Shown: piece after piece, positions 1-7,170 of the stretch
Numbering within the stretch: the first letter of the stretch is position 1
How the letters are laid out: the number at the start of each line of letters is the position of its first letter
NCBI GenBank assembly: GCA_016875695.1
Contig: VGPB01000055.1
Location: forward strand, 1-10,281
DNA from: Chloroflexota bacterium
GTDB lineage: Bacteria > Chloroflexota > Dehalococcoidia > UBA2979
Direction: 5' to 3'
Length of the DNA stretch: 10,281 bases
Program-made: the position numbers and the translations under genes
The notes under the pieces: model-generated
What the model saw: only the letters and a program-made list of their open reading frames with translations
Told to the model about the DNA's origin: nothing
The model's database searches: none

Positions 1-1049
1 GCGTCGCGCTGAGCGAGACGCCCGCGTGGACGCGCGAGCTCGGCGCGCCGGTGCGCACGGCGGCGACGACCGACGGCACGCGCGTGTACGTGGGCCTCGC
101 CGACGACCGCATGGTCGCGCTGCGCCTCGCGGACGGCGAGCTCGCGTGGGCGCACCGCTCGCCGAACACCCTGTGGAGCCCGCCGACCATTGGCGGCGGC
201 GCCGTGTACTTCACCCTGCGCCGCGGCGACGTCGTAGCGCTCGACGCAGCGACCGGCGCCGAGCGTTGGCGCGTGGGAACCGGCGGCAGCTACTTCGCGG
301 CGCCGGCCGTCGCCGACAGCGTGCTCGTCGTGGCGGCCGACGAGCTGCTCGTCGGCATCGAGGCGGCGAGCGGGCGCGTGCTCTGGGAGGTGCCGCTCGA
401 CGAGGCACGCGTGGTGCGCACGCCGCTGGTGCTGCCGAAGCACATCGTGATCGCAGGGGCCGCCGGCGTGCTGGTGCACGATCGCGCGACCGGCGTGCGC
501 ACGTACCGTTTTCCGCAGACGGGCAACGCCGGGCTGACCACGGACGGCGCGCGCGTGTACAGCGTTTCGGCGAACTTCGCGGTGGCCGTCGACCCGCGCG
601 AGCGGCTGCCGTGGTGGGGCGGGCTGCGCGGGCTGTGGACGCAGCTGTGGATCTGGGGGCTCGCCTCGCTCCCGCCGAGCCCGGCGTCGGACTGGGTCGG
701 TCCCACGCGGGGCGCGGCGGTGCGTGCGGTGTACCCGCCAGCGCTCGGCGCGGAGTACCTGTACATCGTCGACGAGCCGGGCACCGTGCGCGCGTTGCGC
801 TTGGCCGACGGCACCGAGGCGTGGCGTGTCGACGCGGGCCGGCAGGCGGGCGCACCCACGCTCACCGCAAGCGGCCTGCTGCTCGCCGCGCGTGACGCGC
901 TCTCGCTGCGCGCGACCGCCGACGGTGCCGAGCTCTCACGGGTGCCGCAGCCGGTGACGGATCAGCGCCACGTTGTGGTGACGGAGCGCGCGCTCGTGGT
1001 GCTCGACCAGTCGGGGCGCGTGGCGCTGTACCCGTCCGCCGCGCCGTAG
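1..1049 (+). CDS. PQQ-like beta-propeller repeat protein, 5' end outside window
   Basis: The reading frame is open from base 3 and reads through the GTG at 51 with propeller-like sequence (PAWTRELGAPVRTAATTDGT), so the gene begins upstream and its N-terminus is not visible. It stops with TAG at 1047-1049. About eight repeats follow the PQQ/WD40-like pattern: a short strand such as RVYVG or AVYFT, then VALxxxxG, then ELAW or ERWRV (for example VVALDAATGAERWRV, and near the end VRALRLADGTEAWRV). This is the BamB/PQQ-dehydrogenase-like beta-propeller fold, usually an extracytoplasmic binding or scaffold domain. No PQQ-ligand or catalytic residues can be assigned, and a signal peptide, if any, lies off-window. 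A Trp-rich insertion at 603-695 interrupts the repeats. The stop lies 7 bp from the stop of the convergent CoA-transferase gene. The fold is fairly certain; the function is unknown. Confidence 0.85.
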   Translation, partial: VALSETPAWTRELGAPVRTAATTDGTRVYVGLADDRMVALRLADGELAWAHRSPNTLWSPPTIGGGAVYFTLRRGDVVALDAATGAERWRVGTGGSYFAAPAVADSVLVVAADELLVGIEAASGRVLWEVPLDEARVVRTPLVLPKHIVIAGAAGVLVHDRATGVRTYRFPQTGNAGLTTDGARVYSVSANFAVAVDPRERLPWWGGLRGLWTQLWIWGLASLPPSPASDWVGPTRGAAVRAVYPPALGAEYLYIVDEPGTVRALRLADGTEAWRVDAGRQAGAPTLTASGLLLAARDALSLRATADGAELSRVPQPVTDQRHVVVTERALVVLDQSGRVALYPSAAP

Positions 1050-1056
1050 CGCGCGC

Positions 1057-3588
1057 TCACGCGATCGACGGGTCGTAGTCCATGCCGATGTGGCCGGCCT
1101 CCTCGAAGTGCCGGTACTCGGCCTCGCTGAAGCCGAGCAGCTCGCGGTAGACGTACGCGTTGTCCTCGCCGAGGCGTGGCGCGTGCCGTGCGGCGGGCGG
1201 TGGCACGCTGCTCGCGCGCCACGCGCGGCCGACCTGTCGCTGTGTGCCGGCCTCGGGATGCGTGACCCACTGGTAGAAGCCGCGCGCCTCGAGGTGGCGA
1301 TTCTCGTAGACGTCGGCCTCGTTCATGACGATGCCGCACGGCACGCCGGCGAGTTGCAGCCGCTGCATCAGCCAGTGCGCGTCGCGCGTCGCGGTCCACT
1401 GCTCGATCAGCGCGTCGAGCGCGTGACGGTTCGCGTAGCGCGTCGGCATCGTCGCGAAGCGCGGGTCCTCGCGCCATTCGTCGCGATGCAGCGCGTCGCA
1501 CAGCGCGAGCCAATCGCGCTCGTCGCGCACGGCGATCGTCACCCAACGGTCGTCGCCCTGGCAGCGGTAGACGTTGTGCGGCGCGAGCCACCAGTGGTCG
1601 TTGCCCATCTGCTCGTACAGCCTGCCGTTCAATGTGTAGTCGAGCAGGAACTCCGCCATGAACGGCACGAAGTTCTCGGCCGTCGCGAGCTCCACCTGGA
1701 TGCCTCGGCCCGTGCGTTCGCGGTAGCGCAGCCCCGTCATGAACGCGAGCGCGGACCCGATCCCCGATGCCGCGTCCGAGGGCACGCCAATCGGGATGTA
1801 CTCGAGGCTGAGATCGGGGTACGAGCGGATCGCGGGATGCCCCGCGAGCGACTCCATGTGGTGGCCCATGGTGCGGTACGTACGATACGGGCCGTCGAGG
1901 CCAAAGCCCGGCATGCGCACGAGCACGATCCGCGGGTTGATCGCCGCCAGCCGCTCCCACGTGATGCCGACGCGCTCGATGTTCGGCGGAAGGTTGTTCT
2001 CGATCACGCCGTCCGCCTGTGCGACGAGCCGCTCGAGCACCTGCTGGCCCTCGGGGCGCGTGAGGTCGACGGTCATCGAGCGCTTGTTGCGCGCGTGGTG
2101 GTTGAACGCGGCGAAGCGGTTCCACGGGCGCACGCCGCCACTGTCGTCCGGGTAGCCGCCGCCCGCGTTGCCGGCGGCGACGACGGCTGCCTGCGGCGGT
2201 CGCGCGAGCTGTCCGCGCGTCGAGGCGGCCATGTGCTGCAGCGACTCGACGCGGATCACCTCGGCGCCCCAGTCGGCCAGCTGCATCGTCGCGTAGGGAC
2301 CGGCCCACACGACCGTGAAGTCGAGGATGCGCAGGCCGTCGAGCGGCAGCGCCGGAACGCCGTTGCGCGCGGCGCCGTTCGCGCCGCCGGCCACCACGCG
2401 CTGCGGCGCGGCGGCCGGCTCGGGCAGCGTCGCGAGCACCTCGGCGGTGTGCTCCCCGAGTAGCGGCGCGCGGCGGCGCGGCGGCATCGCGCCGTCGTCG
2501 CGGTGCAGGCGGAAGTGGTAGCCGGGAATCGTGAGCGTGCCGGTGGCGGGGTGCTCGAGTTGCTGGAAGAAGCCGCGCGCGACGAAGCTCTCATCGGCTA
2601 GCAGGTCGGCGACGCTGTTGATCGGGCCGCCGAGCACGCCGTGCTCCTGGCACGCGCGGCGGATCTCCGCCTTCGTGTGCGCGAGCGTCCACTCGAGCAG
2701 GATCGGTTCGAACTCCGCGATGCGTTCGGGCTGCGAGCGCGCCTCGACTGTCGCCCAGTCGGGGTGCTCGAGCAGGTCGGTGCGGCCGATCATGTGCAGC
2801 GTGCTCGTGAAGTACACGCCGCCGCCGGTGAGCATGAAGTAGCCGTCGGCGCAGGGGAATGTGCCGGATGCGACGGCTGCCGCGCGCCCCGGCCGCGAGG
2901 CCACGCGACCGTTGTGCTGGTAACCCATCAGGCGGCTGAGCCGCATGTCGATGGAGTGCGTGGCGGCCTCGAAGATCGAGACGTCGACGTGCTTGCCCTC
3001 GCCGCGCTGCCGCGCCGCGTGCAGCGCAACGGCGGTGGCGAGCGCGCCGACGTAGCCACCGTGGTAGCTCACCATGCGCCCGGACGTCTTCACCGGCTCG
3101 TGGTCGACGTCGCCCGAGCCAAACATGGCGCCGCCCATGCCGTACAGCGTGATGTCGGTCGCCGCGTAGTCGCGGTACGGGCCATCCTGTCCGAAGTTGG
3201 AGATCGACGTCAGCACGACGCGCGGGTTGACGGCGCGCAGCACGTCGTAGCCAAGGCCGAGACGCGCGAGCGTGCCCGGCGCGAAGCTCTCGACCACGGC
3301 GTCGGCGGTCGCTGCGAGCTGGAGCAAGTGCTCGCGGGCGGCCGCGGTGCGAAGATCGAGCACGACGCTGCGCTTGCTGGTGTTGAGCAGCTGGAAGAGT
3401 GCGGAGCGTTCGAGGCCGGGCTCGTCGTTCGGGAAGGGCGGCAGCCGGCGCGCCGGGTCACCGCCGGGCGGCTCGATTTTGATCACGTCGGCGCCGTAGT
3501 CGGCGAGGATGCGCGTGCCGAACGGGCCGGCGGTGTGCTGGGTGAGGTCGATGATGCGCAGGTCGTCGAGGGGCATGAGTGCGGGCAC
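1057..3588 (-). CDS. Tandem-fused CaiB/BaiF family III CoA-transferase
   Basis: This 843-residue protein holds two complete family III CoA-transferase domains; a single domain is normally about 400 residues. Domain 1 spans about residues 5-385: LDDLRIIDLTQHTAGPFGTR, then GADVIKIEPPGGD, NTSKRSVVLDL and NFGQDGPY. Domain 2 spans about 414-843: LDGLRILDFTVVWAGPYATM, GAEVIRVE, NKRSMTVDL and GFGLDGPY. An Ala/Gly-rich linker (about 386-413) joins them. The family's catalytic Asp (Asp169 in formyl-CoA transferase) is present in domain 2 as Asp605 (GVPSDAASG). The matching position of domain 1 is Ser174 (RMVSYHGG). The start is GTG at 3588, chosen because GGGAGGAG lies just upstream; ATG at 3576 would be too far from it. 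Family members transfer CoA between carboxylic acids; the substrate here is unknown. The gene is divergent from the acyl-CoA dehydrogenase, suggesting a shared catabolic role. Confidence 0.93.
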   Translation of the reverse strand: MPALMPLDDLRIIDLTQHTAGPFGTRILADYGADVIKIEPPGGDPARRLPPFPNDEPGLERSALFQLLNTSKRSVVLDLRTAAAREHLLQLAATADAVVESFAPGTLARLGLGYDVLRAVNPRVVLTSISNFGQDGPYRDYAATDITLYGMGGAMFGSGDVDHEPVKTSGRMVSYHGGYVGALATAVALHAARQRGEGKHVDVSIFEAATHSIDMRLSRLMGYQHNGRVASRPGRAAAVASGTFPCADGYFMLTGGGVYFTSTLHMIGRTDLLEHPDWATVEARSQPERIAEFEPILLEWTLAHTKAEIRRACQEHGVLGGPINSVADLLADESFVARGFFQQLEHPATGTLTIPGYHFRLHRDDGAMPPRRRAPLLGEHTAEVLATLPEPAAAPQRVVAGGANGAARNGVPALPLDGLRILDFTVVWAGPYATMQLADWGAEVIRVESLQHMAASTRGQLARPPQAAVVAAGNAGGGYPDDSGGVRPWNRFAAFNHHARNKRSMTVDLTRPEGQQVLERLVAQADGVIENNLPPNIERVGITWERLAAINPRIVLVRMPGFGLDGPYRTYRTMGHHMESLAGHPAIRSYPDLSLEYIPIGVPSDAASGIGSALAFMTGLRYRERTGRGIQVELATAENFVPFMAEFLLDYTLNGRLYEQMGNDHWWLAPHNVYRCQGDDRWVTIAVRDERDWLALCDALHRDEWREDPRFATMPTRYANRHALDALIEQWTATRDAHWLMQRLQLAGVPCGIVMNEADVYENRHLEARGFYQWVTHPEAGTQRQVGRAWRASSVPPPAARHAPRLGEDNAYVYRELLGFSEAEYRHFEEAGHIGMDYDPSIA

Positions 3589-3639
3589 GAGGCTCCTCCC
3601 GCGCGGCGAGGGGATGCCAGCGCGCCGCTCCAGCGCTCA

Positions 3640-3645
3640 ACTATA
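3640..3645 (-). promoter_or_regulatory. Putative -10 element of the fused CoA-transferase gene
   Basis: On the minus strand this reads TATAGT, preceded by CGCGCC, and lies about 50 nt before the GTG start. No good -35 hexamer sits at 16-18 bp: a TTGCCC is 23 bp upstream and a TTGACG is only 4 bp away. The call rests on the -10 match and on its mirror-image similarity to the plus-strand -10 at 3698-3703. Confidence 0.4.
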
Positions 3646-3701
3646 GGCGCGTCAAGCGCGGCGCGCTGGGGCAAGTTGGCGGGGGCCGCGGCGCGCCTAT
3701 A
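3642..3701. repeat. 10-bp inverted repeat in the divergent promoter region
   Basis: The left arm 3642-3651 is TATAGGCGCG and the right arm 3692-3701 is CGCGCCTATA, an exact reverse complement separated by 40 bp. Each arm overlaps the presumed -10 element of one of the two divergent genes. It may simply reflect two similar -10 regions facing away from each other, or it may be an operator for one regulator acting on both genes. Confidence 0.65.
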
Positions 3702-3703
3702 AT
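3676..3703 (+). promoter_or_regulatory. Promoter of the acyl-CoA dehydrogenase gene
   Basis: A consensus -10 (TATAAT, 3698-3703) follows a TTGGCG -35-like hexamer (3676-3681, 4 of 6 matches to TTGACA) with a 16-bp spacer. It lies about 65 nt upstream of the ATG at 3767. A perfect TATAAT is unlikely by chance in sequence this GC-rich. Confidence 0.6.
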
Positions 3704-3766
3704 GGCGCCGCCGCGACGGGCGCCGCGTGGCGTGCCGGGCCGCCCGCGCAGCCGAAGGGAGCCTCC

Positions 3767-4996
3767 ATGGACTGGACCGATTCAGAACAGCAGGCCGATT
3801 TCCGCGCGCAGGTGCGCGAGTTCCTGAGCGGCAAGCTGCCGGAGCTGTACCGTCGCCAGGCGGAGGAGCGGCGCCCGCGTGGCCTCGAGGGCGACTGGCA
3901 GGAGAACCTCGTTCACGGCACGGCCGAGGAGCAGCAGGCCGCGAAGGCCTGGGCGTCCGCGCTGAACGAGCGCGGCTGGGTCGCGCCGCACTGGCCGAAG
4001 GAGTACGGCGGCGCTGGCATGTCCCCGATGGAGCAGTTCATCCTGCGCCAGGAGATGGCCGAGTCCGAGGCACCCGTTGTCGGCGGTGGCGGACTGTCGT
4101 TGCTCGGTCCGACGGTGCTCGTGCACGGCAACGACGAGCAGAAGGCCCGCCTGCTGCCGCCCACGCTGTCCGGCGAGTACCTGTGGGCGCAGGGCTTCTC
4201 GGAGCCGGGCGCTGGCTCCGACCTCGCGTCGCTGCAGACGCGCGCCGTGCGCGACGGCGACGAGTACGTGATCAACGGCCAGAAGCTGTGGACCTCGACG
4301 GCGCACAAGTCGAACTGGCTCTTCGGGATGTTCCGCACCGACCCCGATGCGCCGAAGCACCGCGGCATCTCGTTCCTCGTGATGGACATGAAGACGCCCG
4401 GCATCCAGGTGCGGCCGATCATCTCGATGGGCTGGGAGCACGCGACCAACGAGACGTTCTATGAGGACGTGCGCGTGCCGGCGAGCAATCTCATCGGCGA
4501 GCAGAACCGTGGCTGGTACGTCGGCGTGACGCTGCTGGACTTTGAGCGCTCGAACATCGCCGGCGCGGTGGCGATCCGCAAGTCGCTCGACCAGTTGATC
4601 GAGAACACGAAGACGCCGGCGGCGCAGACGCAGCTCGCGGGCGGCGGACTGAAGCGCCAGCGCCTAAACATCGCCGAGCACTACGTCGAGTCCGAGGTGA
4701 TGATGAACTTCTCGTTCCGCATCATCTCGATGCAGGCACGCGGCGTGATTCCGAACTACGAGGCGTCGACGTCAAAGATGTTCAACTCGGAGCTCGTGCA
4801 ACGGGTGTCGCGCACCGGCATCAAGACGTACGGGCTGTACTCGAACATCTGGGACCCTGACGAGGCGCTCGCGCCGCAGAAGTCGACGTTCACACAGTCG
4901 AACGTGCACTCGGTGGTAGGCACGATCGCGGGCGGGTCGAGCGAGATCCAGCGCAACATCATTGCGACCCGCGGGCTGGGCCTGCCGCGCGGCTAG
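3767..4996 (+). CDS. Acyl-CoA dehydrogenase family protein
   Basis: This 409-residue protein has the full length of a soluble FAD-dependent acyl-CoA dehydrogenase, which forms the 2,3-double bond of an acyl-CoA and passes electrons to ETF. The N-terminal helical domain contains WVAPHWPKEYGGAG (about 71-84). The FAD/substrate signature is GFSEPGAGSDLASLQTRA (about 143-160), followed by NGQKLWTS. The C-terminal signature is GGSSEIQRNIIATRGLGLPR (about 389-408). In medium-chain enzymes the catalytic Glu lies in a YEG motif here; this protein has Gly-Gly instead. Glu260 in LLDFERS matches the alternative base position of isovaleryl-CoA and long-chain dehydrogenases. The ATG at 3767 is supported by AAGGGAG five bases upstream. 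The gene has its own promoter and is divergent from the fused CoA-transferase. The acyl chain cannot be told from sequence. Confidence 0.95.
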   Translation: MDWTDSEQQADFRAQVREFLSGKLPELYRRQAEERRPRGLEGDWQENLVHGTAEEQQAAKAWASALNERGWVAPHWPKEYGGAGMSPMEQFILRQEMAESEAPVVGGGGLSLLGPTVLVHGNDEQKARLLPPTLSGEYLWAQGFSEPGAGSDLASLQTRAVRDGDEYVINGQKLWTSTAHKSNWLFGMFRTDPDAPKHRGISFLVMDMKTPGIQVRPIISMGWEHATNETFYEDVRVPASNLIGEQNRGWYVGVTLLDFERSNIAGAVAIRKSLDQLIENTKTPAAQTQLAGGGLKRQRLNIAEHYVESEVMMNFSFRIISMQARGVIPNYEASTSKMFNSELVQRVSRTGIKTYGLYSNIWDPDEALAPQKSTFTQSNVHSVVGTIAGGSSEIQRNIIATRGLGLPRG

Positions 4997-5008
4997 CCGG
5001 GCTGTCGT

Positions 5009-5031
5009 GGCCGCGGTCTGGGCCCGCGGCC
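5009..5031 (+). terminator. Hairpin after the acyl-CoA dehydrogenase gene
   Basis: GGCCGCGG (5009-5016) and CCGCGGCC (5024-5031) form a perfect 8-bp GC stem with a 7-nt loop, 12 nt after the stop codon. There is no T-tract, so intrinsic termination is uncertain. Confidence 0.4.
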
Positions 5032-5035
5032 CGTT

Positions 5036-5100
5036 GCGCAACAGTCAGCACAGCGAACGCCCGCGCATTATGCGGGCGTTCGCTGTGCTGACTGTTGCGC
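5036..5100. repeat. Perfect 29-bp inverted repeat (long hairpin) between convergent genes
   Basis: Arms 5036-5064 and 5072-5100 are exact reverse complements (left arm begins GCGCAACAGTCAGCACAGCG), with the 7-nt loop GCATTAT. It lies between the convergent stops at 4996 and 5124, so it could act as a bidirectional terminator for both genes. No T-run follows on either strand. Such a long mismatch-free stem is more than a normal terminator needs and could instead be a REP- or MITE-like palindromic element. Confidence 0.85.
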
Positions 5101-5123
5101 CGCTACTCCGGGTGGTCGCGCGT

Positions 5124-5801
5124 TCAGTCGATGGCGTGCACGACCTGGCCGCCGACGTCGGGGCCGGCCTCGTTGGCGAGCCACAGTGCGGTGCGCGCGG
5201 CGAGCGCGGGCGGCACGACGGCCGTGCGCTCCTGCTCGGTTGCGCCTGCGCGCAGCGGGAAGCCGCGCGTTTCGACGCGACCGGATTGCAGCGCGACGCA
5301 CAACACATCGAAGCGCGCGAGCTCGGCAGCGGCCGTGCGCGTGAACGCCTCGACCGCGCCTTTCGAGGTGCCGTACGGGGCGCTGCCACGGATCACGCCG
5401 CCGCCGCCGCCGGCGCCCGAGAGGTTAATGATGCGGCCGGAGCGGCGCTCGATCATGCCGGGCGCGACCGCCTTCGCGCAGAGGAACGTGCCGAGTACGT
5501 TGACGAGCAGCACGCGCGTGAAGTCCTCCGCGCTCACCTGCTGCATGAACGCCGTGGGGCCGGGCGTGCCGGCGTTGTTGACGAGCACGTCGATGATGTT
5601 CATGGGTAGCGTGAGCAGGCTCGCCCAGAGCAGACGGTAGCCGTGCTGAGCACTCGCGATCGTGTAGGTCGAGATGCCGGACGGATCGTCGTCGGCGACG
5701 CCGGTGACGAGTCCGGGCCCGAGCCCGTGCCAGCCCGCGCGCAGCCGTCGCGACGCGCGAAGCAGCGCGGGGTCGAAGCGCTCCCGGAGCCAGCGCCCCA
5801 T
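5124..5801 (-). CDS. Chimeric ORF: Nramp transporter N-terminus fused to truncated SDR
   Basis: The 225-residue frame joins two unrelated families. Residues about 1-67 match the start of Nramp-family metal transporters: LGPGLVTGVADDDPSGISTY (about 27-46), which carries the conserved metal-site DPSG stretch, then AQHGYRLLWASLLTLPM. Residues about 68-225 are the C-terminal two thirds of a short-chain dehydrogenase: VLVNNAG (72-78), Asn101 in VNVLG, Ser128 in NLSG, Tyr143/Lys147 in YGTSK, and a final DVGGQVVHAID. The transporter lacks nearly all its membrane segments. The SDR lacks the N-terminal TGxxxGxG cofactor-binding strand. Neither activity is therefore expected. The ATG at 5801 is the best start for the Nramp part, though its Shine-Dalgarno is weak. 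The junction maps near 5590-5603 and most likely reflects a deletion between two adjacent minus-strand genes, or an assembly error. It is divergent from the threonine ammonia-lyase gene. Confidence 0.75.
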   Translation of the reverse strand: MGRWLRERFDPALLRASRRLRAGWHGLGPGLVTGVADDDPSGISTYTIASAQHGYRLLWASLLTLPMNIIDVLVNNAGTPGPTAFMQQVSAEDFTRVLLVNVLGTFLCAKAVAPGMIERRSGRIINLSGAGGGGGVIRGSAPYGTSKGAVEAFTRTAAAELARFDVLCVALQSGRVETRGFPLRAGATEQERTAVVPPALAARTALWLANEAGPDVGGQVVHAID

Positions 5802-5895
5802 CGCCTGAGGGTAGCGGCGATCGCGCCGACGCTCATGTGCGTGCCTCAGTGGTCCGCGACGCGGTGGTAGGGTGCAGGGCGAATCGGAGGTGCGC

Positions 5896-7155
5896 GTGGC
5901 CGATGCGGTAGCGCTCGCGGACATCGAGGCGGCACGTGGGCGGATTGTGTCGCTCGCGCGGCTCACGCCGATGTGGCCAACGCACTCGCTGTCGGAGCGC
6001 TTCGGGCGGTCGCTGCTGCTGAAGTGCGAGAACCTGCAGCGCGCGGGGTCGTTCAAGCTGCGCGGAGCGGCGAACTTCCTCGCAGTGGCCGAGGCGGCGG
6101 GTCGCGTGGCGCCCGGAGGCGGCGTGGTGGCAGCGAGCGCCGGGAATCACGCGCAGGGGGTGGCGTTGGCCGCGAGCGCGCGCGGGCTGCGCGCGACGGT
6201 GGTGATGCCGGCGGACGCGCCGCTGGCGAAGCGCGCGGCGACGGCGGGCTACGGCGCAAGCGTCGAGCTCGTCGAGGGGCCGCTGGCGCTCGCCATCGAG
6301 CGTGCGCGCGAGCTCGCCGTGGAACGCGGGCAGCTCTTCGTGCCGCCGTTCGACGACCCCGCGGTGGTGGCGGGGCAGGGGACGCTCGGGCTGGAACTGC
6401 TGGAGCAGGCGCCGGAGGTGGAGACGGTGCTGGTGCCGGCGGGCGGCGGCGGACTGCTCGCCGGCGTCGCGCTCGCGGTGAAGTCGCGCGCGCCGCGCGT
6501 GCGCGTGGTCGGCGTGCAGGCGGGGGCAATGGCGGGCATCGTGGAGTCGCTGCGCGCCGGTGAGCCGCGCGCAGTGGCGGCCGCGCGCACGCTCGCGGAC
6601 GGCGTGGCGGTCGCGGGGCCGTCCGCGCTGACGCTCGCGCTCGTGCGCCGCTACGTGGACGACGTGGTGACGGTGTCGGAGGAGGGGATCGCGGCGGCGG
6701 TGGTGCTGCTGCTGGAACGAACGCGGCTGGTGGTGGAGGGTGCGGGTGCGCTGGGCGTGGCGGCGCTACTCACCGACGCCCGAGTGGGGCAGGGTCGCAC
6801 GGTCGTCGTGCTCTCGGGCGGCAACATCGACGTGAACCTGCTGGACCGCATCGTGGAGCGCGGGCTGCTGAGCGAGGGCCGGCGGCGGCGTGTCACGATC
6901 GCGGCGGCGAACGTGCCGGGCGAGCTGGCGCGCGTGACGCAGGCGGTGGCCGCGGCGCGGGCGAACATCATCGAGGTGCTGCATGAGCTGGTGCTCGCGG
7001 AGCTGCCCGTCGGGGTCGCGCGCGTGACGCTGCGGCTGGAGCTGGCGGGCGATGCGGCGTTCGAGGAGCTGCGCGCGGCGCTGCTGGCGGGGGGCATGCT
7101 CGCGGGCACGGTGACGGACTTCGCGACGCCGGCCGCGGCCGCCGCGGCGCAGTGA
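5896..7155 (+). CDS. ilvA: Threonine ammonia-lyase (threonine dehydratase), PLP-dependent, with ACT domain
   Basis: This enzyme deaminates L-threonine to 2-oxobutanoate, the entry to isoleucine synthesis or threonine catabolism. The fold-type II PLP domain covers about residues 5-325: the Schiff-base lysine is Lys54 in SFKLRGA, ASAGNHAQGVA (80-90) is the substrate loop, PAGGGGLLAGVA (181-192) binds the PLP phosphate, and VVVLSGGNID (303-312) lies near the pyridine ring. A C-terminal ACT-type domain (about 332-409; VTIAAANVPGELARVTQAVA) is the usual regulatory module, followed by an Ala-rich tail. I prefer the GTG at 5896 (419 residues) to the GTG at 5872 because GGAGG lies five bases before it. 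The total fits the roughly 400-residue single-ACT type, unlike the longer IlvA with a paired ACT-like domain. Serine dehydratase side activity is possible. Confidence 0.92.
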   Translation: MADAVALADIEAARGRIVSLARLTPMWPTHSLSERFGRSLLLKCENLQRAGSFKLRGAANFLAVAEAAGRVAPGGGVVAASAGNHAQGVALAASARGLRATVVMPADAPLAKRAATAGYGASVELVEGPLALAIERARELAVERGQLFVPPFDDPAVVAGQGTLGLELLEQAPEVETVLVPAGGGGLLAGVALAVKSRAPRVRVVGVQAGAMAGIVESLRAGEPRAVAAARTLADGVAVAGPSALTLALVRRYVDDVVTVSEEGIAAAVVLLLERTRLVVEGAGALGVAALLTDARVGQGRTVVVLSGGNIDVNLLDRIVERGLLSEGRRRRVTIAAANVPGELARVTQAVAAARANIIEVLHELVLAELPVGVARVTLRLELAGDAAFEELRAALLAGGMLAGTVTDFATPAAAAAAQ

Positions 7156-7170
7156 GCGCGCGGGGCGTCG

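Noticed and set aside
26..865. Several open frames of 190-290 codons overlapping the propeller gene
   Set aside because: They are Arg/Ala-rich shadow frames typical of high-GC DNA; only the frame beginning at base 3 shows repeat structure.
3650..3656. TTGACG on the minus strand as -35 of the fused CoA-transferase gene
   Set aside because: It lies only 4 bp from the TATAGT -10, too close for a normal promoter spacer.
5804..6056. N-terminal extension of the chimeric frame up to 6056
   Set aside because: It overlaps ilvA on the other strand and has no recognisable sequence; Nramp-like sequence begins just after the ATG at 5801.
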